NCBI GenBank assembly: GCA_965178125.1
Contig: CBCXTV010000017.1
Span: 1 to 29,863, forward strand
Direction: 5' to 3'
From: Bilabrum cf. latius
Taxonomy: Eukaryota; Bigyra: Bicosoecida; Bigyra; Bicosoecida
Length of the DNA stretch: 29,863 bases
Under the pieces are notes generated by a model that was given only the letters and a program-made list of their open reading frames with translations, did no database searches and had not been told where the DNA came from. Positions 1 to 10,500 of the stretch are shown here, piece by piece. The position numbers and the translations under genes were made by a program. Numbering within the stretch: position 1 is the first letter of the stretch; each line of letters begins with the position of its first letter.

Positions 1-295
1 CCACGCGGCTCCGACTGTCCCTTCGCTCATGACCCCAGCCAGCGTGGGTCGGGCAAGGGCAGCGGGAAGGGGAAGGGCAAACGAGACCGAAGTTCGAGCC
101 GGCCGAGCTCTCCGTCCCCTTCTCCCTCGGGCGACAAGAAGAAGGTGAAGTGTCCGTTCTTCGCCCGTGGCAAGTGCGTCAAAGGAAAGGACTGCGACAT
201 GACCCACGCCAAACCATGCCACGCCTTCCAAAAGGGCGAGTACACAAAAGGGGACGATTGCCAGTTTGCACACGTCCATGTCGCACGTGAACAGA

Positions 296-313
296 GCGGG
301 GGGCGACCCCCGC
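296..313 (+). repeat. GCGA-loop hairpin, copy 1
   Basis: The stem GCGGGGG (296-302) pairs with CCCCCGC (307-313) and closes a GCGA tetraloop, which is GNRA type. It lies inside the gag linker. The same apex recurs at 602-633 and 7485-7507 with different outer stems. Confidence 0.6.
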
Positions 314-601
314 GGGGAGGGTCACGCGGGCGCAGCCCGCCGAGACGGCCCAAGGCAAAGAGCGCCGGCGGTCCGGCTGCCATCGCCGTTGTGTGCCATG
401 ACTCACCTCGCTCACGTGTACGCTTCGACGATTCCCCCTCGGTGAGGAAGTTTAGCGTGGAGAACATGTCAACGAATACAGCCAAGCGTCAGAAGATGTG
501 GTCTGCTCGTGCATCTAAGCGGAGCACCAGTCCTCGCCGCACCAGTGATGCCGTCGCGGACAAGGCCCATCTTAAGGCAGTGCGTTGGTCCAAGGATCTT
601 G

Positions 602-633
602 GTCTGAGCGCGGGGGGCGACCCCCGCTCGGAC
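602..633 (+). repeat. GCGA-loop hairpin, copy 2
   Basis: GTCTGAGC (602-609) pairs with GCTCGGAC (626-633) with one G-U pair. After a 2-nt bulge, GGGGG (612-616) pairs with CCCCC (621-625) around a GCGA tetraloop. This is the longest stem of the three copies and is read through in frame by the gag-protease ORF. Confidence 0.65.
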
Positions 634-885
634 AACTCGGTTGCGAGGGCGGAGGGCGACCTCTGCATGCGCAGCGCGAGGAAATCCGCCGACGCACCGG
701 CGCGCGTCGACATTGATGCCAGGCCCACTCGACGATGGATCATCGACACAGGCTCTTGCATTGATATTGTGGATCAGAGAACGTTGACTCCGTACGAAAA
801 GACCCGGACTGAGAAGGTCGACGAGCCCATCGAGCTCGCGACGGCAAACGGTGTCACGCACGCGACGCAGCTGTTGAGCACGCGT

Positions 886-1568
886 TGTGTTCCTCGTGCG
901 CCCAAAGCGTCGCACCCAAAGCGTGCGCCATGCGCAGTCGCGTCAGTCGCGTCAAAGCGACAAAGAGCGAAACCGTGTGACGTACAATCTGCTGTTAGAG
1001 TCGTTGCGTCTCGTCGGACCCGCAGCACCTTGTGATGCACAGATGTTCAGTCCTTTTTGTCACACGCGCTCCGAACTTCGAGCAGTTCGTCGCCGCTCCG
1101 TGAGCACTTGCATGTCTGCATGTCATATCAATTCGAAGCCGTTGGGCTGAAGCGAGGCCGCAGTCTCGCTCTCAGGGCTTAGCGCTCAGGCTCAGAGTCG
1201 AGGGCAGACCTTGTCAGGATCGGCGGTGGATAGGCGGAGACGGCTGGAAGATCAGCCGACCGCGAAGGCACAAGGTTGCGACCGTGTGCCCCGCTTCTGC
1301 GTTAGCACTGATTCCCTGACACTGCGAAGCCCGCGCCCCCTCGCGTGCACAAAGAGCCCGTTCGCGTACGCTCGGCCATGGCGTCTTCGCAGAGTGATCA
1401 TGACACGGGTCAGCATGTTGATGGAGATGGTTCGAGCGGTGCGACATCGAAGGACGAAGAGATAGAAGTGATGGGAGACGAAAGTAGCGCTACTCAGGTG
1501 GACCCTACCATCTTGCCTCCGCAACCCGATGTAGACACGATCCCCACTTTTCGTATTGCCGGAGCACA
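886..1568 (+). repeat. Left LTR-like direct repeat
   Basis: This repeat matches 12801-13488 along its full length with eight substitutions, all transitions, and five one-base gaps in or next to short homopolymer runs; the left copy is always the shorter. It contains the ATG at 1378 in a good context (GCCATGG), so the first 64 codons of the giant ORF lie inside the repeat. If it is an LTR, the promoter and transcription start should lie upstream of 1378. I see no TATA box that I would defend. Confidence 0.75.
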
Positions 1569-4500
1569 AACTGGTGGACACACTGGGGACGGTGGAGGCC
1601 AGCTCCGGCTCACCGACGGCCCACTAAACGCCGCGGCTTCACGGTCGTCAAATCTCACCCTTGCGCAGGGTCGCGGCTCGCCGCAGGCGCTCCACAACGG
1701 CCAAGCGACGCGGCAGCACGAGTTCCAAGACGCGTGTGCCGACGTCACCACGGAACTTGGAAGCGCGGTTTCGTTGGAGGTCGCCAGCCTCCAGCGCGGC
1801 GAGGGCCAAGCAGCCTCGGAGGTCGAGAACTTCCGTGCTGTCGAGAGCGCGGCTGTCCGTGCTCTCTCTCACGCGCCGTTTCCGGGTCGCCAGCATGCGG
1901 CAGTTGAGCGCTCCCACGACGAGTTAGCCCTCAGTCCCAACGGGACTCGTTCGAGACGCGCGTTTGTCAGTACAAGCCCGACGACGACGAATACACCGAC
2001 GCAGCCGTCGACACGACCCACGCTGATCCGACTTGCCGTCGGCGGGACGACTCCTTGGAGCCGCCCCCCTCGGCATCGCCCGACAAGCGGGGGCGCGGCG
2101 AGCGGAAAGCGTCCGTCCGCGGGACCTGAGATCCCGAACTCCATGACGCACTCCGGCGCTGACGGGCCCAGACCCGGACTCCGCGCCGCGATGGTGACAC
2201 CCCGTTCCGTTGTCTGTCAGTTGGTCGGAGACCTCGACAGGGAAACGTTCGACGCATTCAGCACGACTGACTTCGGCGGCAGGACCGCCGATGGCAAGGC
2301 GTTCAAAGCGCCCGACCATCCTGAACGGGAACGACGTAGGCATCTCCCCGAAGCGCGGCCGAAACATGCCGCTCGTCTTGACGACATTTCGGAGGTGAAC
2401 CACGCCATCCGCGAATGTGGGCGTCTGCAACCTGACCCCAATGCAACGGCCGATCTGGTCGAGACGTGTTTGGACGTCCGTGTGCAGGTGCATGCCCCGA
2501 CGCGTACTCATCATTCTTCGTCGGGCTCGGACCCGATGTGGGCACCGCGGGAAACTCAGGACTTCAAGGCGAAAACCGCCGAGAAGCAGCTCGCGATGTT
2601 TTTGGATGACCCACCGGACTATCCGTGGTTCTTTGACGACCCGGCCAAGTCTGGACATACCGCTGGAAGATGGGTGCGACAGCGGCCCCGGCCACGACGC
2701 AGGCTTGTACTTGCGCAGGTCGATGGTACCGACGCCGACGCCGCGTTGACGCCGGCTTGCCCATTCCTGCAGGGTTCCCTCGACATTCCGACAATACCCA
2801 CCAGTGGAGCGGCGGACGCCCGTCCTCTCACAGCCGACGGTTGCCAGACCGGCACCGCGAACTCGCGACGGCAACGGACCAGCGCAGCTTTGGGAGGCTG
2901 GACCTCCCGAGCGCGCGAGATGCCCTGCGGAGCAATGGCGAACGCCTCTAGTGCCTGCGAACGTGTGGGCCGCACGCTCCTCGGGGGCGCCACGTCGCCT
3001 ATTGTTGCTTTCCAGGATGTCGCGGCAGACCGCGCCCACGACGAGGGTCAGAAGGCCACGTCCTTCCGAAGCGTGCCTCGTGAGATCCATGCATCACAGC
3101 TGAAGCCGCATGCTTCGAATGAGGCTTGCTCGCAGACGCTCCGCCGAAGGGAACAGGCGCTAGTCGAGGTGTCAGGTTCAGAAAGATGCAGAGACGCACA
3201 TGCCGACGCCCAGCCGGTCAAGGCACGAGATCGCCTCGCATCCGAAACCGCTTCGTACCGACACGCACATGACGAGGCGACCGCACACCATGACGTAGCG
3301 ACCTTGTTACCGCCATCATGTAGAACAGTACCGCCGTCAGCGCTGCCGCACGGGACAGCGCTCGTGCTCGCCTTGAACGGTCCGACGGCCCTGCACTTCG
3401 TACCGCCACGCGCTTCGAGCAGCACCGCACCCGCGGGAGCGGGCGCTCCAGATGGCGCCAGGGGTAGGCTTTCGACCTGCCCGCTCGATTGCCCGGTGAG
3501 CAACCTTTCGATTGACTGCCGTCCGGTACATGGCAGCATGCCACTTCCCTGTGACGGCTCTGCGACAGCGCGTCTCGACTCCAAACGCTTCCGAGCCGTC
3601 CTGGCGCCAACGTCGTCGGTTGCAACGACAACGTGCGACCATGGCGAGTCTTCAGAGGCCGTCGTGTCGACACATAGACACGACGATCGGTTGCCGGCCG
3701 AAACGTGCACCGAAAGAGCCACGAAGGAGGACAACGACGTCGACGGCCACACTGGGACTTGCGACGCCAACGAGACCGAAAACAACCCCGAGGCCGCCAG
3801 GAGGGTCGCGGAGAGAGTCGCCACACGGGCCCGCGCTGTCGAGGCATTCAGCGCCGCCCCCGGCTTGGGAGCCGAGGGTCGCTACGGAGGTCTTGTCGAT
3901 GGCGCCCGCTCCGACGCCGCCGCCGACGCCGACGATGGTGACCCGACGATGGTGACACAACGGTTGGGTACGGCGGGTCCGTGTCCTCATGCTGGCCGAG
4001 AGCGCTTGAAGAACGAGCCGGGTAGGCGTATCCTGCCCGCGCAGCCAGCTCCGGGATGGGCGAAGGAATCGGGCAAGCGCATACCGCAAGTGCGACCGAT
4101 TCCTCCGCCGTGTTGTCTCGACGCGCCAAATACCGGTCCGACTTCGTTGTTGACCCAGACGCGAAATGGTAGCGCCCGCGACCTTGTAGGCAGGAGACCC
4201 GCGCCCGAGCGTGACCACGTGCTTCTCTCAAGGAGCGGGCTTGCCGTACGACCGATGCCGCATCACTTCCGTCCACTCCCCGTCACAAAAAGCAAGGTCA
4301 TCGCACGTAGCCGACCTCCCGGCCACTCCGTGCGAAGCTCCACGGACAACGTTTCGGATGCCGTGGGTGGCCGAAAGACGAAGCGGCAGACCCAACTCGC
4401 GGATATGCCTTCGACCTTCACGTCCATCGCAATTGCGCTTCTCGCATTGCTCGTCAGCCTGCTTGTGTTCAGGTCCACGGTCGTTCTCCCGGCTCGTTCG

Positions 4501-7500
4501 CGCGGGGGATGCCACGGCGCAAATTCCACCTGTGTCGTTCGGATTTCGTTGGAAACGTCCGAGGACCCGCGTGCTTTCGACCAGCGCCTCGCATGGGGCG
4601 CCCTCAAGCAGATTCGCACGGCAGCTACGTTGCCTTACGCTTCCCTCGATGAAGGGGCGAGCCCGTTCGTCCCGGCACGCACACGTGCCGAAATCGAGGT
4701 CGCCGACGCCGGCCACTCTTTTGACCGTCCGCCCGCGGACGACGACGGAGACGAACCTCAAGTCTCCGCGGGGGATATTTGCACGGCTATCCTCGCGGCG
4801 TTCGACGTTCCGCCGCCTCTAGCCGCTGCCGAGTTCGTTGCTGTAAATGACGTGGTGCGGGTGCCACCGCCAACCCTCATGGCAGTTGGCATCACGCGTC
4901 CACCTTTCGCGGTTTCGAGCGCCACGCGGCGCTCAGGAAGCACGCCAAAAGCCGCGACGTTCGAATCGTGCATGTTCGTGCACTCCGCCGCAGGATTTGC
5001 CGCAGCGGATGACGACGCATGCGTATGTAGTTACGTCAGCCGGCCCGGCTCGATGCCCGGCCACTCGGACCTTCTCTTGCACGCCGACGTGCCGAAGGAG
5101 GTCGAGGCCCCGGATGCCGCTCGCGAGGCTCCGACGGAGGCGTCCGCTCGTGGACACATGAGTTACTCCCTTGGCCCACGCGGGGGGTGCTCAACGATAA
5201 CCCTGCTCGCGTCGACGTGGTACCATTCCCGGGACGACCAGCGCGTACCGAGCAGGGGAGCCCTGCCCGCGTCGACGCTGTACCCACTGCGGGCAGACCA
5301 GCGCGTACCGCGCAGTGGCAAAAGGGTCCAGCCAGCGGTACGGCCAGCCGCCGCTAGGGCCGCCGCGAGCCCGTTCGCGGAGAAGGGGGCGAGCTCGTTC
5401 GTCCCGGCGCCCGTGCGCGTCGAACCATCGGGGGCGAGCTCGTTCGTCCCGGCGCCCTTGCGCGTCGAACCACCGGGGGCGAGCTCGTTCGTCCCGGCGC
5501 CCGTGCGCGTCGAACCACCGGGGGCGAGCTCGTTCGTCCCGGCGCCCGTGCGCGTCGAACCATCGGGGGCGAGCTCGTTCGTCGCGGCGCCCTTGCGCGT
5601 CGAACCACCGGGGGCGAGCTCGTTCGTCCCGGCGCCCGTGCGCGTCGAAACATCGGGGGCGAGCTCGTTCGTCCCGGCACGCGCAAGTGCCGAAGCCGAA
5701 GACGCGCGAGTCCACGTGGGGGACGACCTTATGCGCCTGCCAGAAGAGCGCATGATCCTTCCCGTTCGTCTCTCTCATCTCCACGATGGTCACAGCAATA
5801 ACTTCGTAGTGCAGCGCCCCGCCGTGGCGCTAGGCAGGGACGGACAGACGCGACAGTGGTCCCGTTGCAGCCGGCATGATGTCGCAGCTGGCTCCCTCGA
5901 GACCGCCGTAGGCCACGAACGCGTGCGCCGCCAGGCTTGGAGGCGCACGGAACGAGCCGTAGAGACCGGCGACTGCGGAGGCTTCGTAGTTCAGCGTCCT
6001 GGCGAGGGTCAATTCCTCGGCCGCGGCCGTTACCGCTTTCACGGGGATCCCGAATCCGACCACGTCTTTCGCATCCACCTGCGCAGGCTTGATCTGCGGG
6101 GACATGGAACCGTGTATTGGGCATCGTCCACCGACACGTGGGTCGGAACCCCGGGAGCGAGCTCGTTCGTCCCGGTGCGCGCACGAGCCGAACCGCCCCG
6201 CTCGAGACCGCTCCGTTTCCGTTCGGCCGACGACCTCTCGAACTTCGAGCACGGCGCGGAATACCAGCTCACTCCGGTCATCGTCTACCCCACCGCGTTG
6301 GATGGAACATGGCCGCGCCGACCGGTGGCCCAGTTCCTTTCTTTCGTCCACGCGGCCGCGGAGTTTGCAGCAGCGGACGACGAGGAACGTGAACGTCCGC
6401 TCGTGGACGACGCAGTGGAGCCGCGCGCGCTCGCTGAAGGCGCGCCCGCGGCCGTGCCTGCCGAGGCCGACGTCCCGCTGCCGCCTCCCGCCGTTGCGGA
6501 GGCCGCGGCCGTAGCCGACGACGGTGACGAGGGCATGCGCCTGCCCGTTGAGCGCACTGTCCTTCCCGTTAGACCTTCGCATGTCCGCGACGATCATGGA
6601 GAGAACTTTGTAGTCCGGCACGGACGACGCTTGTTAACGCCCCTCCGTTTTGGATCTCTAGCCGAATCCGGCCCGGAGCGACGTGCCGGCGACCAGCCGG
6701 TGCGGGGCGTCGTCGAAGCCACTCTTTCGGACGGGACGCGCCCGCGCCGTCCGGCAGTTCGATCTCTCCCACGTGTGCATTGTAGCGACAGCGGACCGTG
6801 TCAGCGGGCCGCTCCGGCTTTGAAGCCAGAGGAGGATCTCGACAGTCCGCTCGTGGACGAGGCCGCCGTAAGTCTCAGGAGAGACTGTCCGCGCGAAGAC
6901 GAAGAGGACGACGATGGCGACAGCACGCCGGGCTCGGACCCGCGCGACGAAGACGACGAGGACGAGGAGGGTGACTACGGCGGTGACGACGGGCCGTTGC
7001 TCTCGGAGGAGCAGGACGAGAACCGGGGAATGGCGACGAAGGAGGAGCCTAAGGCAGACGCGAAAGGGCAGCTGCAGGAGGAAGAGCTACTGCTCGCAGC
7101 CCGCGCGCACACAACGCCTGCGCTGCTCACCCCGAAGTATGAACACCACGATCCGTTGTCAGTAGGCCCCGTGCTACTTCGGTCGTTAGCTCTTGATCCG
7201 TCGGTTGCTTTGCCCGCTACTCACCAGCAGTGGCGGTCGCCAGCACTTCGCTCCGTCGCTGCATTTGCTTTTCGCGGACGCCGGCCGCCGACGCCGAGAG
7301 CCGCAACATGCGAGCAGGATCCCACCATCGGTTGTAGCACTCTTCGTCGCGCTCCGACACGCGGGCTGGGTCCCACGGATGGTTGTAGCACCGTCCGGCG
7401 CATACCGGCTGGTCTCAGGTCGGCTCCGTCTACACCGTTTCCGGATTGCTACTCGATCCCGCTTTCGTCAGGCACTGCCCCACAGGCTTGGGGGGCGACC

Positions 7501-10500
7501 CCTTGCCACGCGGCCGACGGGACCGAGCCGTGCACAGTGGCCGGCGCTTCACGTCGCCCGATCCGTGCGGGAAGCGCGACTAGCGTCGTCGGTACGGCGG
7601 CGTACTCCAAAGTTGTCTTGGAGGACGCGTGTCCCATCGGAGCCCGACGCGACACCGCAAACCATGTAGAAGTCGTCGACCGTCCGTCAGTCTTGCCCAA
7701 CGGTAGGGCCCGCCTTGACGTTTTCATGATAGGTACCATGCGGATTCGTCTGTCCGAAAAGCCCGACAGATCACCACAGATGACGAACACTCATCGCGCG
7801 CTTCTTATACTTTGTCCGCCCGTGGGCACGTCGGCCCGCGCCGACAGTTCCAACAGTCCGCCCGTGGACGCATTGGCCTTTGCCGACCGTTCCAACAGTC
7901 CGCCCGTGGACGCATTGGCCTGCGCCGACAGTTCCAACAGTCCGCCCGTGGACGCATTGGCCTTTGCCGACCGTTCCAACAGTCCGCCCGTGGACGCATT
8001 GGCCTGCGCCGACCGTTCCAACAGGCCGCCCGTGGACGCATTGGCTTGTGCCGACCGCTTCAACAGTCCGCCCGTGGGCGCATCGGCCCGAGCTTACAAC
8101 TTCGACAGTTCGCTCGTCGATGTGTCGATTTTCGCCGACTACACCGCCAGGCCGCCCGTGGACATTTCGGGTTGCGCCGGCGAGCCAGCCCGTCGGCCCA
8201 TGGACGATCCGAGGGACCCCGACAAGGTTCCAAGCGCAGACAATCTGCTGCGTCTGCATGTGGGAAGGCTCGACCATCCCGCGACGGACGTCCTCCCGGT
8301 AGCGTTCGCTAGCCAGGATGAACCTCGACCGCTGCCGGAGTTCGCAGACGTAGCGCGTGAGGCGGTGAATCTCGATGAAGTCTTTGCGGTCACGAAACCG
8401 ACAGGTCCGCCCATCGACGATTTCCCCGATCTCCTGGGAGATGCGCTCGAGGAAGTTTCGACAGACCGGGCTGAGTCCCAACTGCTCGCCGATCTGGTCG
8501 TGCGCCCCGCCGCCGTCGACGACGTCTCACGTGCGGACGGGACGCCAGGGTCGTTAGCGCATTCGGTCACCACGACTTCGGAGCGCCCAGCGGGAGACGA
8601 CGCGTCGGAGCCGGCGGTTGCTTCCAGCATCGCGGTTCCGCTACACTCATTTACGGCCCGCAGGCTACTTCCGATAGAGTATGCGCCCCTCAGAGTTCGC
8701 GTGGGGCTGGAGGCCGGACCTTCAGCTACAACGGCCGCCGATACGGCCGACGAGGAATGCGACGAGCACGTGGACGCCCAGGTTCCGCTTGAATTGTCCA
8801 CGTATGTAGATCTCGCGCCGCACCTTCGCCAAGGCGCGGGGTGGAGCCGACATCGACTGACGCTGAATCCATTGAGCACATTACTCACACCCTCACGCGG
8901 GCGCGCGACACTGGATACACGCAAACAGGATGTGTCGTCGGGTGCGCCTGTGCACCTTGCGCTCGTGGCCAGGGCTTTTCCTCCCCGCCTCGAGCGTGGC
9001 GTTTCCGTATTGTCATGTTTCCTTGCTGGATTCGGACGCTTCCAGGGCTCCACGACGGTGCACGTTGCTCGTCCTCCGCCGCCTCTTTGCCCATCGACAG
9101 CAACGCTCGACGCAGCGCCGTTGTGCTACATCGTGCGCACAGCGTGCGGTAGCGATTGTTCGGGTGGTGTGCAGATGCCGACCACAGACACACGTGACGA
9201 ACCAGACGACTCTCCGGTGGAGGCGTTCGCCCCACCGCCAGGCGTGGCCTTCTACGTAGCTGCCGTCGTCTGGCCACGCAACAAGCTTCTCCAAAGTTCC
9301 ATGGGGGATGCTCACAATCCTCCCGCTGCACGGCACGAGGCTATACCTCCCGCCGGTGCTGCTGTAGCCGCCCCGATCGGGACAGCCGGGGTGTTCGACG
9401 ACGCCCGAGCTTTGGGAGATGAAGCCGGGCGCCCGCTGCGCGCGACACACATCCATACTCCCAGTGGGAAGGACTCCGCCGCTAAGCGCAGCAGCGATGA
9501 CGGGCAACGCGGTCCCCCGCCGCCGCCAGCCGACGACGACGACCACGACGACCACTACGGCCACGACGACCATGACAACGACGACGACCACGACGGCCAT
9601 GACAGCCACGACGACCATGACAATCACGACGACCACGACGACCACGACGACCACAACGACCATGACGACCGCGACGATCGTGCGAGAAAGACCGACGGCC
9701 CTCCGGTCGACTCCACCGCATCACCGAGGACCGTCGCCGCAGACCGTCCCTTCGAGGACTGCGCTTGCGATCCGCCGGAGGTTCCTCGCGAAACAGTTCG
9801 GGATCGTTCCGCAAGGGACGATGTCCTCGAGCTGCCCGTGACGCTTGGCGTTGTAGTCTTGCCACATCCGTCCGAGCACGATCCCGTACATCCCATCAGG
9901 GATAGCCGCGCCGTCGACGCCGTGGCGCCGAGGGTTGGACCCGCGGTTGCCGCACCGGCAGTCGCCGCGATAGGCGGCAAACCGGAAAACTTCACGTATG
10001 ACCCGCTCGCGGGCCCAGGCACGACCATCCTCGAACGTCTATTTGAGGACGCCTTGCGTAGGCTGCCAGATGCCGTTTGCGTCGCCGCCTTCCTCCGTCC
10101 AGTTGGACGCGCCTGCGTCGCGTTCGGCAGCTTGGTCCCACACACCGTTAGACGGCATGGTCCCAGCCGGAGTGCACCGCACCGCGCAGCCCCGGATGTT
10201 GGCCACCCGGCCTCCGGTGCAATAGCAGGAGCCACCGGACGCAGGCATTTCCTCCGCTTTGCATTTTACCACGTCGGTCGTATCTCGCATCGCCAAGTGG
10301 ACTTGGGCTCTGCGGTCCCACGTTCCGTATTCGATTCAATCGCACACAGCACCGTGCCCGGTCGCGACAAGGATCCGGACGCCCACGTCTTCCGAGCTCC
10401 CCTGCGCAGGCTGGACTTGCGCAGTAATGGCCAGCACAACGCCGGGTACCGGGGAGCAGTTCACCTAGTACGGACCAATTCGACATGCTTCTGTCTGGAC

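Larger units (their letters stand above)
1..1035 (+). pseudogene. Ty1/copia-style gag-protease fragment with CCCH zinc fingers, cut by an LTR
   Basis: The frame is open from base 1, so the true start lies outside the window. It first shows the end of one CCCH finger (CPFAH, bases 16-30). A complete finger C-x7-C-x5-C-x3-H follows (CPFFARGKC...CDMTH, about 151-207). A third has Tyr in place of the second Cys (CHAFQKGEYTKGDDC, about 217-279). A basic Ser/Arg/Pro-rich linker leads to WIIDTGSCIDIV, with the catalytic Asp codon at 745-747: a retropepsin active site of the DTG type. CCCH fingers before a DTG protease resemble Gag-Pol of dinoflagellate copia-like elements. From 886 the frame runs into the LTR repeat and stops at 1033-1035, so the last 50 or so codons are not original. 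No integrase or RT continuation is found beyond the right LTR. The fingers presumably bind RNA (family knowledge). Confidence 0.75.

Noticed and set aside
1924-3090. Long minus-strand ORF of 388 codons opposite the giant ORF, and similar ones through 1-13 kb
   Set aside because: Stop-poor GC-rich sequence opposite a coding strand gives such shadows. None has a recognisable motif.
5386-8190. CRISPR array from regularly spaced 45- or 42-bp repeats
   Set aside because: The units are contiguous without unique spacers, lie in frame inside an ORF and encode peptide repeats.
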